A stretch of DNA of 64,000 nucleotides, from assembly GCF_028622095.1 (NCBI RefSeq), contig NZ_CP115165.1, forward strand, positions 434,001 through 498,000, given 5' to 3'. The stretch is from Deinococcus aquaticus (GTDB lineage: Bacteria; Deinococcota; Deinococci; Deinococcales; Deinococcaceae). The notes below the pieces were generated by a model. That model saw only the letters and a program-made list of their open reading frames with translations, was not told where the DNA came from and made no database searches. Numbering within the stretch: the first letter of the stretch is position 1; every line of letters begins with the position of its first letter. This document shows, in pieces, positions 1-12,407 of this stretch. The position numbers and the translations under genes were made by a program.

Positions 1-552
1 GTCGCGCACGCCACGCGCCTGCGCATGGAAGTCTTCCAGCTGTCGCGGGAACTGGACGCCCTGTACGCCCGCCTGGGCCGCTCGTACCACGCCGGGGCCG
101 ACGTGGAGGTCCTGAGCGGCGTGCGCGAGGACATCCGCCGCGTCGAGGAAGAAATCCGCGCCCGTGAACGCCTGATCACCGAACTCGGCGCGGACGCCGA
201 GCCCGACATGCCCGCCCCAGGACCGGCCACCGACACCGGACTGGTCAGCGCGGCCACCCCTGGGAGCACGCCCGCGCCCCGGACCGAGCCGACCGTCCCC
301 GCCCCCGTTCCCCACCCGACCCAGCACCCCACTCCGCACCCGACCCCGGAGGTCCGCATGACGAAAGACACCGATACCCCCATCCCCACCACGCCCGACC
401 CGACCGTGCAGCACAGCGACGAGAAACTCCCGCTGGGCGATCAGACCGCCAGCATGGGCAACGAGGCCGCCCGCGACGACATGGCCCGCCACCAGAACAC
501 CATCGAGGAAGGCAAGGCCGCCAGCCGCAACCCCGACCCGCTGGACAAGTAA
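1..552 (+). CDS. Hypothetical protein, coiled-coil N-part and Pro/Thr-rich tail (5' partial)
   Basis: The reading frame is already open at base 1, so the true start probably lies upstream of the window; the first Met codon is at 25. The visible N-terminal part is charged and helical (repeated Arg, Glu and Leu with heptad-like spacing), suggesting a coiled coil. It is followed by a Pro/Thr/Ala-rich linker and a polar tail. I recognise no catalytic motif. An in-frame ATG at 358 is preceded by GGAGG at correct spacing, so the last 64 codons could also be translated alone. The gene is convergent with the enoyl-CoA hydratase gene, and a strong hairpin lies between them. Function unknown. Confidence 0.6.
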   Translation, partial: VAHATRLRMEVFQLSRELDALYARLGRSYHAGADVEVLSGVREDIRRVEEEIRARERLITELGADAEPDMPAPGPATDTGLVSAATPGSTPAPRTEPTVPAPVPHPTQHPTPHPTPEVRMTKDTDTPIPTTPDPTVQHSDEKLPLGDQTASMGNEAARDDMARHQNTIEEGKAASRNPDPLDK

Positions 553-564
553 GGAAAGCAGGAG

Positions 565-616
565 GCGGGGAGCGGTGCGCGGGAGTCAGGAACACTGACC
601 GCGCACCGCCTCCCGC
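565..616. terminator. Hairpin between convergent genes
   Basis: Bases 565-582 pair with 599-616 (18 positions, two mismatches) around a 16-nt loop. It sits in the 69-bp gap between two genes that end towards each other, so a bidirectional terminator is likely. Its core resembles the hairpin at 3780-3820. Confidence 0.6.
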
Positions 617-621
617 TTCGC

Positions 622-1410
<789 letters not shown>

Positions 1411-1456
1411 GCCCGTCAGGGTACCGCCTGCCGGGGCGCGCGGTACACTCGCCCGC

Positions 1457-1894
1457 GTGAGCGACCCCCACCCAGAGTCCCTGAACGCCGACCAGACCGG
1501 CACCCCGAATGCGGCCGGGCTGCCCGTGATCCTGGCGCTGGATGTCAGCAAGAACCGCATCGGGTTTGCGGTGAACGCGGGCACGCTGGCGTTCGGGCGG
1601 GGCAGCGTGGACCGCAAGCGGCTGCCGCTGGACCTGAAGGCCGTGCGCCTGAAGGTCGCCGAGACCGGCGCGACCCTGCTGCTGCTGGGGTTGCCGCTGC
1701 GCACCGACGGCGCGCACAGCCCGGCCGCCGACCGCGTGCGGGCCTTCGGGAAGATCCTGACCGAGAAGGGCTACGTGATCGCCTACCAGGACGAGCGGTT
1801 CACGACCCGCCGCGCCCGCGACCTGGGCGCCGCCGACGAGGACGAGGCGGCGGCCGTGCAGATCCTGGAACTGTACCTGCTGGGCCGCTCCTGA
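1457..1894 (+). CDS. ruvX: Holliday junction resolvase-like protein RuvX/YqgF
   Basis: A 145-residue RNase H-fold protein. The first acidic motif is LALDVSKNRIGFAV, and the C-terminal DEDEAAAVQILELYL corresponds to the family's DE.AA..IL motif; DERFTTRRA is also typical. Family members are linked to pre-16S rRNA 5' processing and were once proposed as Holliday-junction resolvases. The GTG start at 1457 is chosen because TACACT (1444-1449) is 7 nt upstream and the conserved domain begins about 24 residues in. The acidic, Pro-rich first 20 residues look like a non-conserved extension. The 46-bp gap to the divergent hydratase gene holds both promoters. Confidence 0.85.
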   Translation: MSDPHPESLNADQTGTPNAAGLPVILALDVSKNRIGFAVNAGTLAFGRGSVDRKRLPLDLKAVRLKVAETGATLLLLGLPLRTDGAHSPAADRVRAFGKILTEKGYVIAYQDERFTTRRARDLGAADEDEAAAVQILELYLLGRS

Positions 1895-1974
1895 GCGCGG
1901 GCCGGGGGCGGGGTGTGCCTCACGCAGAAACGCCCTGAACATGGTGCCGGTACAGAACAACGCGCCCACGCCCG

Positions 1975-1980
1975 TATAAT
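1975..1980 (+). promoter_or_regulatory. Consensus -10 box TATAAT upstream of acyl-CoA synthetase
   Basis: A perfect TATAAT lies about 75 nt before the start codon, so this gene, unlike many neighbours, should have a leader with a ribosome binding site. No clear -35 was found at 17 nt; ACAGAA is the nearest and is weak. Confidence 0.5.
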
Positions 1981-2055
1981 CGCGGTATTCAAAGGATCAG
2001 GTGCACCTGCCGGGCCGCCCGTGGCCCGCATGGCAGCGCACCCGCGGAGGTTTCG

Positions 2056-3759
<1,704 letters not shown>

Positions 3760-3779
3760 CGGGAAGCAAGCAGGGCCCT

Positions 3780-3820
3780 GGAGGCGGGAAGCGGTGAAGG
3801 ACTGACCGCTTCCCGCCTCC
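3780..3820. terminator. Rho-independent terminator after acyl-CoA synthetase
   Basis: A perfect 16-bp stem (3780-3795 with 3805-3820) with a 9-nt loop is followed by a pyrimidine-rich run. It separates two same-strand genes. Its stem core is shared with the hairpin at 565-616. Confidence 0.75.
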
Positions 3821-3907
3821 CGTTTCCTTGACCCGTTTCCCTGACCCATTTCTCTGACTGGGCGCCGCGCACTGCGTCCCGCGCACCGCTCCCTTACACT
3901 TGCGGGC

Positions 3908-4915
3908 ATGGCTGTTTCGGTGGATGGGCAGTGGGTGACGTTCTCGCCTCCGGCGGGTGCCGTGGGCCTGATCGGGGACATGACGGACTGGCGCAAGCGC
4001 GCGCCGCTGCCGGTGGTGGATGGCGGGCCGCTGCGCCTGCGACTGCCGCGTGGGGCGTGGGTGGAGTACGCGTGGGTGGACGCGGCCGGCGAGGCGTTCG
4101 CGGACCCGGACAACGCGCAGAAGTCCCTGAATCCGTGGTGGCCGTACCCGCGTGCGGCGGTGGTAGGTGAGTACACCCGCCACCCGCTGTGGCAGGCGCC
4201 GGACGCGACCCTGAAGGGCACGGCGCACCGCCTGACCTGGGAAGGCACGGTGTTTCCGGGAACGCGCCGGGCGATCGTGTACACGCCGCACGGGTACGCG
4301 GGGGGGCCGCTGCCGGTGTACTACGTGCAGGACGGCGTGGCGTTCTACCGCACCGGGAAACTGGGCGACGTGATGGACCGCGCGGTGCAGGCCGGGCTGA
4401 CGGAGGGCGCGGGCCTGGTGTTCGTGGAACCGGGCGACCGGAACGAGGAGTACTACCTGAACCCCCGCTACCTGGACTTCCTGACGCAGGAGGTGATGCC
4501 GCGCGTGGAGGGTGAACTGGTGCAGGCGTCCGTGCGGGGCCTGTGGGGCGCCAGTCTGGGCGGGCTGATCAGCCTGTTCCTGGGGTCCAGGCACCCGGAG
4601 TTGTTCAGCCGGGTGGCGGCGCACAGCGGGGCGTTCATCGCGCGGCCCGGCGCCACCCGTGACGGCGTGATCGACACCACCACCGCTGGCGAGTGGCTGC
4701 TGGAACAACTGCGCGCCGCGCCCCCCACGCACTTGACGACCAGCCTGGATACCGGCACGCTGGAATGGCTGACCGGCCCGAACCGCCGTATGGCGGGCCT
4801 GTTCGCGGACCTGGGTCTGAACCACCAGTACCGCGAGTACCCCAGCGGGCACAACTGGGTCACGTGGCGCGAGGCGCTGCCCGAGGCGTTCCTGTACCTG
4901 CAAGGCGGCGCGTAA
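3908..4915 (+). CDS. Alpha/beta-hydrolase, enterochelin-esterase (Esterase D) type
   Basis: A 335-residue protein. Residues about 1-90 resemble the early-set, CBM48-like domain that precedes Fes/esterase D-type hydrolases. The hydrolase core follows, with nucleophile Ser216 in GASLGG and the catalytic His in SGHNWVTW near the C terminus. No signal peptide is present. The family hydrolyses esters, including catecholate siderophores, but no siderophore genes are nearby, so the substrate is open. The ATG at 3908 is supported by TACACT (3895-3900) exactly 7 nt upstream, indicating a leaderless message. It probably forms a separate transcript from the upstream synthetase because of the hairpin at 3780. 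Confidence 0.8.
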   Translation: MAVSVDGQWVTFSPPAGAVGLIGDMTDWRKRAPLPVVDGGPLRLRLPRGAWVEYAWVDAAGEAFADPDNAQKSLNPWWPYPRAAVVGEYTRHPLWQAPDATLKGTAHRLTWEGTVFPGTRRAIVYTPHGYAGGPLPVYYVQDGVAFYRTGKLGDVMDRAVQAGLTEGAGLVFVEPGDRNEEYYLNPRYLDFLTQEVMPRVEGELVQASVRGLWGASLGGLISLFLGSRHPELFSRVAAHSGAFIARPGATRDGVIDTTTAGEWLLEQLRAAPPTHLTTSLDTGTLEWLTGPNRRMAGLFADLGLNHQYREYPSGHNWVTWREALPEAFLYLQGGA

Positions 4916-4967
4916 GGGGTACTCCTCACCACCGGGGCGGCGCGGCGCGGCATAGTTCGGGTCACAC

Positions 4968-6080
<1,113 letters not shown>

Positions 6081-6245
6081 CAGGGGCAACTCACGTCGGG
6101 ATTTCAGATTCCAAATGACAACCTGAAGCCAAGGATGCAAGAGAAATCCCTGCGATTTCTGGATGTCGCCGCCTACCTCCTCATCGATCTGAGCTTGCGT
6201 TTGAGAACTTCTGCTCTCGTTTTTGGGCGACGTGAGTTGCCCCTG
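6081..6245. mobile_element. MITE-like element, 165 bp, with 18-bp perfect inverted ends
   Basis: The terminal inverted repeats are CAGGGGCAACTCACGTCG at 6081-6098 and its exact complement at 6228-6245. A 10-bp direct repeat, CCTGCCCTGA, abuts both ends (6071-6080 and 6246-6255) and looks like a target-site duplication. The interior is visibly less GC-rich than its surroundings and holds a small hairpin (6132-6138 with 6144-6150). One frame is open across the element, but no transposase motif is recognisable, so it would need a transposase supplied in trans. Duplications of 9-12 bp are known from IS4-type elements; the parent family is my inference. Confidence 0.82.
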
Positions 6246-6300
6246 CCTGCCCTGATGACCGCTGCCCTGCTGGCGGGGGCGCGCGGGTAGACTCGCGGGT

Positions 6301-7161
6301 ATGGAGTTCCCGACCGTCTGCCCAGCCTGCGCCCGTGAGAACCGTGCGGAGTTCACGGACAGTTCCGTGCATGACCTGACCTGCGCGCACTGCGGGGCGC
6401 GGTACTGCGTGTTCCTGCGCAAGCAGCGCTTCGAGGTGCTGTTCGATCTGGGTACGCGGGCGTTGATGGACGGGTACGCGCGTGAGGCGGTGGCGAGTTT
6501 CGCGGCGGCGCTGGAGCGTTTTTTCGAGTTCTACGTGTGGGCGTTCACGCTGGAGCGCGCCGCGAACGCCGAGCAGGAGTTCGGGGCGGCGCTCGCGGGT
6601 CTGGAGGGGACGTGGCGGCACGTGTCCAGTCAGTCCGAGCGGCAGCTGGGGATGTTCGCGCTGGCGTACCTGCTGCGTGAGGGCCGCGAGCCGGATTTCC
6701 TGACGGCGCGGGGCCTGGGCACGGATTTCCGCAACCGTGTGATTCACCGGGGTGCGCTGCCCACGCGCGCGGAGGTGGAGGCGTACGCGGCGCTGGTGTT
6801 CGCGCTGATCGACCGGCTGCTGACCGAGTTGGGACCGGGCGCGGCGCACGCCGAACTGGCGCAGGAGCAGGGGTTCGCGGCGCATCTGGCAGGCCTGCCG
6901 GACGGGGTGACGGCGGTGTTCGAAGAGCATCCGGGCATGTTCCGCGCGCGGCGGTTCGGGGGGCTGGCGCCCACGCCGAAACATTCGCCCCAGCCTGGGC
7001 TGGTGCCAGGTCAGGTGCCGGGGCAGGCGCGCAAGCCCGGCAAGGCCGTGAACGACGCGCGGGCGTACCAGCAGGCGCTGTTCCGGCAGGCGCTGGAGGA
7101 ACGCGGGGCGCTGCTGCGGTCGTTCAAGGGGCCGCCGCCGGGCGGGCCGGGTCCGGAGTAG
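6301..7161 (+). CDS. Zinc-ribbon protein with HEPN-like helical domain
   Basis: A 286-residue protein I cannot assign to a named family. The N terminus has two CxxC pairs (Cys7/Cys10 and Cys28/Cys31) forming a zinc ribbon. Residues about 40-190 are helical and contain FRNRVIH (Arg144-Asn145...His149), matching the RNxxxH signature of HEPN domains, many of which are RNases. A Pro/Gly-rich linker and a short helical tail follow. TAGACT (6288-6293) lies 7 nt before the ATG, a leaderless promoter. The MITE-like element ends 55 bp upstream. It is not paired with a MNT nucleotidyltransferase, so a classical HEPN-MNT toxin pair is not supported. Function unknown. Confidence 0.65.
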   Translation: MEFPTVCPACARENRAEFTDSSVHDLTCAHCGARYCVFLRKQRFEVLFDLGTRALMDGYAREAVASFAAALERFFEFYVWAFTLERAANAEQEFGAALAGLEGTWRHVSSQSERQLGMFALAYLLREGREPDFLTARGLGTDFRNRVIHRGALPTRAEVEAYAALVFALIDRLLTELGPGAAHAELAQEQGFAAHLAGLPDGVTAVFEEHPGMFRARRFGGLAPTPKHSPQPGLVPGQVPGQARKPGKAVNDARAYQQALFRQALEERGALLRSFKGPPPGGPGPE

Positions 7162-7213
7162 CGCGTCTGGGCAGGCGCTGGGCGCGGGGCGGCCTTCTCC
7201 CCTACACTGCGTC

Positions 7214-8890
7214 ATGTCTGGTGTGTCTGCGGGTGTGTCTGAAGGAGTGCGTGGGGTGGATCGCCGCCGTCTGGTGCGGGTGGCGCGTGGTGAGGAACCG
7301 GGGGACCTGCTGGTGCGGGGCGCGCAGGTGGTGCAGCCGGCCACGCGCGAGGTGTTCGCGGCGGACGTGCTCGTCGCGGACGGGCGGATCGCGGCGCTGG
7401 GGTCCGGCTTCCAGGCGGCGCGGGTGATCGAGGCGCGCGGGGCGTTCCTCGCGCCGGGGTTCATCGACGGGCACGTGCATATCGAGTCGAGTCTGTTGAC
7501 CCCGGCGGGCTTCGCGGGCGCGGTGCTGGGGCGCGGCACGACGGGCGTGGTGGCCGAACCGCACGAACTGGTGAACGTGCTGGGCGCGGCGGGCCTGGAG
7601 TGGATGCTCGCGGCGGGCCGTTCGTCGGGGCTGCGGGTGTGGGCGTCGGCGCCGTCGTGCGTGCCGGCCAGTCCGTTCGAGTCGGGCGGCGCGGTCGTGG
7701 ACGCGGAGGGCGTGGCGGGCATGTTGCGCCTGCCGGGCGTGCTGGGTCTGGCCGAGATGATGAACTATCCGGGCGTGCTGGGCGGCAGCGGGGACGTGTG
7801 GGACGTGCTGGAGGCCGGGCGTGGCTCGGGTCTGCGGCTGGACGGGCACGCGTCGGGCGTGCGGGGCCGGGACCTGATGGGGTACGCGGCGGCGGGCCTG
7901 CACTCGGATCACGAGGCGACCACGCCCGACGAGGCCCGCGAGCGGCTGCGGGCGGGCCTGTGGCTGATGGTGCGCGAGGGCTCGGCGGCGCGGAACCTGG
8001 AGGCGCTGCTGCCGGTGCTGCTGGACCGTCCCCGGCGGGCGATGCTGGTCAGTGACGACGTGAGCGTGGACGAACTGCTGGAACTGGGGCACCTGGACCG
8101 CCTGCTGCGGACCTGCGTGGCGGGTGGCCTGCACCCGGCCGACGCGGTGGCGCTGGTGACCTGCAACCCGGCCGAGTACTGGGGTCTGCACGACTGCGGG
8201 CTGGTCGCGCCGGGCTACCTCGCGGATTTCGTGCTGCTGCGGGACCTGTCGGACTTCGGGGTGCTGGAGACCTTCGTGGGCGGGCAGGAGGCGCGCGCCG
8301 GGACGGTCACGCCGCCGCTGCCGGGTGGGGGCGTGAACCTGGGGGCCGGGTGGGACGCGGCAACGTTCGGGGTGCCGGCGCACTGGCCGGTCATGCAGGT
8401 CAGCGCGTCGCAGATCACGACCGGGGTGGGCGCGCCGGGCAGCGGGGACGCGCGGCTGGTCGTCGCGAACCGTTACGGGCGGGGCGAGTGGTCGGCGTGC
8501 CTGACTTCCGGCACCGGCATGGGGGACGGGGGGACGCTGGGCATCAGCGTGCTGCACGACGCGCACAACGCAGCGTTTCTGGGTGGCACCGACGCGGACG
8601 TGCGGGCCGCCGGGCGGGCCCTGGAGGCGATGGGGGGCGGCGTGGTGGTCGTGTCGGGCAGCGAGGTGCGGGCCAGCCTGCCGCTACCGTTCGCGGGCCT
8701 GATGACCGACCAGCCTCCCGCAGAGGCGGCCGCGCGCCTGGGCGAGGTGACGGCGGCGTGCCGGGCGCTGGGCTGCCGGTTGCCGTACCCGGTCACGACC
8801 CTGAGTTTCCTGGGCCTGACCGTGATTCCGGCGCTGAAGCTCACGCCGCGCGGCCTGCTGGACGTGAACGCCTGGACGTACCTGCCCTGA
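7214..8890 (+). CDS. ade: Adenine deaminase
   Basis: This amidohydrolase converts adenine to hypoxanthine in purine salvage. Its metal site motif is GHVHIESS, followed by GTTGVVAEPHE, the GLHSDHEAT segment and LVSDDVS, all typical of Ade. The C-terminal domain has the usual Ile/Val-rich adenine deaminase pattern. The length of about 558 residues is normal. Two starts are possible. The ATG at 7214 has TACACT (7203-7208) 5 nt before it. The GTG at 7256 has GAAGGAG at 7241-7247 and would remove 14 low-complexity residues. Xanthine phosphoribosyltransferase is encoded nearby at 10814, but not in an operon with it. Confidence 0.88.
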   Translation: MSGVSAGVSEGVRGVDRRRLVRVARGEEPGDLLVRGAQVVQPATREVFAADVLVADGRIAALGSGFQAARVIEARGAFLAPGFIDGHVHIESSLLTPAGFAGAVLGRGTTGVVAEPHELVNVLGAAGLEWMLAAGRSSGLRVWASAPSCVPASPFESGGAVVDAEGVAGMLRLPGVLGLAEMMNYPGVLGGSGDVWDVLEAGRGSGLRLDGHASGVRGRDLMGYAAAGLHSDHEATTPDEARERLRAGLWLMVREGSAARNLEALLPVLLDRPRRAMLVSDDVSVDELLELGHLDRLLRTCVAGGLHPADAVALVTCNPAEYWGLHDCGLVAPGYLADFVLLRDLSDFGVLETFVGGQEARAGTVTPPLPGGGVNLGAGWDAATFGVPAHWPVMQVSASQITTGVGAPGSGDARLVVANRYGRGEWSACLTSGTGMGDGGTLGISVLHDAHNAAFLGGTDADVRAAGRALEAMGGGVVVVSGSEVRASLPLPFAGLMTDQPPAEAAARLGEVTAACRALGCRLPYPVTTLSFLGLTVIPALKLTPRGLLDVNAWTYLP

Positions 8891-9017
8891 ACTCGCCTGA
8901 CCTGAGCTGACTGGCGCTGAACCAGCCGGCCCTGCACGCCGCCCTGGCCCGCACTGCACCCGGTGAGGGGATATCCGGCCGGCCCGGCAGCCGCTACACT
9001 ACCGTGAGGTTTTCCCC

Positions 9018-10709
9018 ATTTCTCAATCGTCACCACAGGTCCCAGAGTCCCGTTCACTGACGTCCACGCAGGCCCTGAGGGTCTTCTCGTGGTCGCGGTG
9101 GTGGCTGCTGTCGGCCCTGATCGTCACGCAGGCCCTGACGCTGCTCGTGGCCCTGTGGAGCGACCGGCAGAACTCCGAGCAGGCCCTGAAGACGCAGGCG
9201 CAGTCGTCGCTGGAGCAACTGGTGCGGGTCACGTCCGACAACGTCCGCAGTTACCTGCAGAGCGCCTCGCAGATCGTGAAGGTCAACCGCGCGAACATGG
9301 GCAGCGGCCTGATCAGCGCCGACGACCCCAGCGGGCAACTCCTGAACTTTCAGGCGCTGCTGGACAGCGTGCCGCAACTGAACGGCGTGCTCGTGGGTCA
9401 CGCGGACGGCCGCTTCGTGTTCGCCCGGCGCGACGGTCCCGGCAACACCGAACGCTTCACCCGCGTGATCGAGGTCCGGCCGGAACGGCGCGTCCTGACC
9501 AGTACGTACAACCAGACCGGTACGCTGACCAGTCAGTCCAGCGAAGCGAACGACTACGACCCGCGCGCGCGGCCCTGGTACGTGCTGGCGCAGCAGAAGC
9601 CCGGCGAGGTCGTGTGGACCGACCCGTACATCTTCGCGTCGTCCGGGCAGCCCGGCGTGACCGTCGCGTCCTCACTGACCGGGCCGGGCGGGCCGTTCGT
9701 GATCGGCGCGGACGTGCAACTGCGGCAACTCGCGGACTTCCTGACCGGCGTGCAGATCAGCGCCAACGGCCGCGCGTTCATCACCGACGGCAGCGGGCAC
9801 GCCATCGCCACCTCCCGCGCGTGGCCCGGCGAGCCCGGCACCGGCGTCCCGCTCCTCTCGGAAGTCGCGGACCCGGCGCTGCGCGCCCTGCTGGACGACA
9901 ACGGCCTGCCCGCCACGCGTGAGGGCACGCGCTGGTACACCGTGAACGGCCAGCAGTTCGCGGCCGTCCTGCGGCCCGTCGAGGTGCAGCCCGGCGTGAA
10001 CTGGATGGTCGGCGTGTACGCCCCCACCACCGACTTCACTGCCGGACTGAACGGCTCGCGCAGTCCGCTGCTGTTCGTGCTGCTGGTCAGCCTGGGCGGC
10101 AGCCTGCTCGCGTGGCCCATCGTGCTGCGCGCCACGCGCCCCCTGGCCGAACTGCAACGCCAGGCGACCACCGACTACCTGACCGGGCTGCCCAACCGCG
10201 CCAGTTTCATGGCGCAACTGAACGAAACGCTGCGCGACCCGCCCGGCAGCGCAGCGCTGGGCGTCGCCATGTTCGACCTGGACGGCTTCAAGCAGGTGAA
10301 CGACACCTTCGGCCACCACACCGGGGACGAGGTACTGCACGCGGTGGGCGCGCGCATGCTGGCCGCGCTGCGCGTCGGGGACACCCTGGGCCGCCTGGGC
10401 GGGGACGAGTTCGCGCTGCTGATCCAGGCGAACTCCCGCGAGGAAGTCCGCCTGCGCGTCGAGGGCGTACTGGACGCCATCGCCCGCCGGCCCATCATCG
10501 TGGACGGCATCTCGCACGCACTGGCCTCCACCGCCGGACTCGCCTTCCACGACACGGACACCCGCACCACCCACCCCACCGAACCCCGCCCCGAGAACAG
10601 CGCCCAGCTGATCGCCCGCGCTGACACCGCCCTGATCCGCGGCAAACGCCGCGAGAAAGGCCGCGTGTGGGTCGAAGGTGAGGTCACCATGCCCACCCTG
10701 TTCAGGTAA
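9018..10709 (+). CDS. Membrane diguanylate cyclase with extracytoplasmic sensor domain (start unusual)
   Basis: A cyclic-di-GMP synthase: N-terminal transmembrane helix (coded near 9093-9150), a dCACHE-like periplasmic sensor, a second helix near 10070-10130, then a GGDEF domain. The active motif RLGGDEFALL is intact. An RxxD inhibitory site (RVGD) sits five residues before it, so product inhibition is likely. The first ordinary start codon, GTG at 9147, would delete most of the first helix. The frame is open back to 8967 without ATG, GTG or TTG. I place the start at ATT 9018, 8 nt after GTGAGG, with TACACT at 8995-9000. The start could instead reflect a frameshift. The GGDEF call is firm; the 5' end is not. 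Confidence 0.75.
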   Translation: MSQSSPQVPESRSLTSTQALRVFSWSRWWLLSALIVTQALTLLVALWSDRQNSEQALKTQAQSSLEQLVRVTSDNVRSYLQSASQIVKVNRANMGSGLISADDPSGQLLNFQALLDSVPQLNGVLVGHADGRFVFARRDGPGNTERFTRVIEVRPERRVLTSTYNQTGTLTSQSSEANDYDPRARPWYVLAQQKPGEVVWTDPYIFASSGQPGVTVASSLTGPGGPFVIGADVQLRQLADFLTGVQISANGRAFITDGSGHAIATSRAWPGEPGTGVPLLSEVADPALRALLDDNGLPATREGTRWYTVNGQQFAAVLRPVEVQPGVNWMVGVYAPTTDFTAGLNGSRSPLLFVLLVSLGGSLLAWPIVLRATRPLAELQRQATTDYLTGLPNRASFMAQLNETLRDPPGSAALGVAMFDLDGFKQVNDTFGHHTGDEVLHAVGARMLAALRVGDTLGRLGGDEFALLIQANSREEVRLRVEGVLDAIARRPIIVDGISHALASTAGLAFHDTDTRTTHPTEPRPENSAQLIARADTALIRGKRREKGRVWVEGEVTMPTLFR

Positions 10710-10813
10710 GACGGGCTCCGGCCCAGTGGTAGGCACACACTGCTGGTCCTGAGCGGGCGCACGAAGTGGCCGGCCCTCGCAGGCCCACCCACTCCCTACA
10801 CCCCACAGTCCCC

Positions 10814-11395
10814 TTACCGCCCCGCTTCGACCTCGATGCCGTCCGCCTCGCTCATGCGGACGATATTTGCCAGGGTGTGAATGGGGACGTTCAGGTCCGC
10901 GAGTTTGGCGCGGCCCTCCTCGAACTGCTTTTCCACGACGCAGCCGATTCCCAGCAGCTGGGCGCCACTGACCTCGATCATGCCCGCCAGCGCCCGCAGC
11001 GTGCCGCCGGACGCCAGGAAGTCGTCAATGACGACCACGCGGTCCCCGGCCCCCAGGAACTCGCTGCTGATAAACAGGTCTACCACGCCGCCCTTGGTGC
11101 GGCTGACGGACTGCGCGGTGAACGCAGGTTCTTTCATGGTGACGGGTTTCTTCTTGCGGGCGTACACCATCGGAACGCCCAGCACCATGGCCGTGGCGAT
11201 GGCGGGCGCGATCCCGCTGACCTCGATGGTCACGATCTTGCCCGGGTTCAGCGGCGCGAAGTGCGCGGCGAACACCTCGCCCATCTCGCGCGTCAGGTGC
11301 GGCAGGAGCTGGTGGTTCACCAGTCCGTCCACCTTGAGAATCCCGCCGGGAAGAACCTCGCCCTGCTGCCGAATCGCGTCCACGAGTGCCTGCAT
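10814..11395 (-). CDS. xpt: Xanthine phosphoribosyltransferase
   Basis: This 193-residue type I phosphoribosyltransferase joins xanthine to PRPP to give XMP. The PRPP-binding motif [13 protein letters not shown] is intact, and the N-terminal region with GLVNHQLLP and the ARKKKPVTM segment match Xpt. The ATG at 11395 is fixed by TACACT (11403-11408, complement) 7 nt upstream. The leaderless layout means there is no room for the purine riboswitch that controls xpt in Bacillus. It is convergent with the diguanylate cyclase gene and divergent from the phosphotransferase gene. Confidence 0.9.
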   Translation of the reverse strand: MQALVDAIRQQGEVLPGGILKVDGLVNHQLLPHLTREMGEVFAAHFAPLNPGKIVTIEVSGIAPAIATAMVLGVPMVYARKKKPVTMKEPAFTAQSVSRTKGGVVDLFISSEFLGAGDRVVVIDDFLASGGTLRALAGMIEVSGAQLLGIGCVVEKQFEEGRAKLADLNVPIHTLANIVRMSEADGIEVEAGR

Positions 11396-11402
11396 GCGCT
11401 GA

Positions 11403-11456
11403 AGTGTACCCGCTGGGGTGGGGCGGCGGCAGGCGACCCGGCCGGCGCGGCAGACT
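11403..11456. promoter_or_regulatory. Divergent leaderless promoters for xpt and phosphotransferase gene
   Basis: TACACT on the complement (11403-11408) serves xpt. CAGACT on the plus strand (11451-11456), 6 nt before the GTG at 11463, is the candidate -10 for the other gene. The two would overlap in their -35 regions. Confidence 0.5.
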
Positions 11457-11462
11457 GTGGGG

Positions 11463-12401
11463 GTGCCTGACCTTCCTGACCTGACCCCTGCCGAGTTGAC
11501 GGCCTTCGCGCAGCAGTTCGGTCTGGAGCCGTCCCTGACGCGCCTGCCGAGCGTGGGGATCGTGAACCGCGTGTACCGCGCCCGCCGGGCCGGGCAGAAC
11601 GTGGTGCTGCGCGTGCCCATGCCCGGCGACGAGGAGGACACCCTGACCGAGAGCGTGGCCGTCCCGGCGGCGGTGCGGGCGGGGGTGCGCACGCCGGAAC
11701 TGCTGGTGTTCGACGACAGCCGCGCCGTGCTGGACGCCCCGGTGACGGTGTACGCCTTCGCGGCGGGCCGCAGTCTGGACGGGCTGGACTGGGGATACGG
11801 GGACCCGCGCCTGTCCCGCGCGTGGCGGGAAGCGGGCCGGGCGCTGGCGTACCTGCACGCCGGGGTGCAGGAGGTCCCGGACCCGCACGGGCGGCTGGAG
11901 GTGATCCGCCCGCCCGACCCGGCGCGCACGCGGCAGCGGGTGCTGGAGGCCGGGCGGCTGAGCGTGACGGAAACCATCTGGGCGACGGACCTGACCGCGC
12001 GCCTGCTGAGCGAGAACCCGCCGCCCGCGCGGCCCGCGTTCCTGCATAACGACCTGCACGCCGGGAACCTGATGGTCCTGCCGGACGGGTCGCTCGGCGC
12101 CCTGATCGACTGGGGGGACGCCGGGTGGGGCGACCCGGTCCTGGACCTGAGTTACTCCGGGCCACTGGCCGCGCCGGACCTGCTGGCCGGGTACGAGGAG
12201 GTCACGGTCCTGGGCGTGGGCGGCCGCCTGCGTCTGCTGGCCTGCCTGCTGGACAACGCCACCCGTTACCTGACGCGGCAGCCGGAGGCGCACGAGGACA
12301 GTGAGTTGTGGTACACGCGTCCGGCCACGGCGCTGATGCAGCTTCTGCGCGTCAGTCCGCGCGTGCCGGAGTGGCAGGAGGCGCTGGTGGGCCGCCGCTG
12401 A
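11463..12401 (+). CDS. Aminoglycoside phosphotransferase (APH)-fold kinase
   Basis: A 312-residue kinase-like protein. The catalytic loop HNDLHAGNL (the family usually has HGDLHPGN) and the metal motif [11 protein letters not shown] are present, and an N-lobe beta strand ([15 protein letters not shown]) should hold the ATP lysine or arginine. The APH/choline-kinase fold phosphorylates many small hydroxyl compounds, so antibiotic resistance should not be assumed. The GTG at 11463 is preferred over an earlier in-frame GTG because of the CAGACT 6 nt upstream. It runs towards the dehydrogenase-like gene with a gap of only 6 bp, so the two transcripts converge. Confidence 0.75.
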   Translation: MPDLPDLTPAELTAFAQQFGLEPSLTRLPSVGIVNRVYRARRAGQNVVLRVPMPGDEEDTLTESVAVPAAVRAGVRTPELLVFDDSRAVLDAPVTVYAFAAGRSLDGLDWGYGDPRLSRAWREAGRALAYLHAGVQEVPDPHGRLEVIRPPDPARTRQRVLEAGRLSVTETIWATDLTARLLSENPPPARPAFLHNDLHAGNLMVLPDGSLGALIDWGDAGWGDPVLDLSYSGPLAAPDLLAGYEEVTVLGVGGRLRLLACLLDNATRYLTRQPEAHEDSELWYTRPATALMQLLRVSPRVPEWQEALVGRR

Positions 12402-12407
12402 GGCCGG

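Noticed and set aside
10814..11460. Purine riboswitch before xpt
   Set aside because: TACACT lies 7 nt before the start, leaving no leader for an aptamer.
11463..12401. Antibiotic resistance gene
   Set aside because: Only the general APH kinase fold is visible; that fold covers many housekeeping kinases and no resistance context or mobile element is adjacent.
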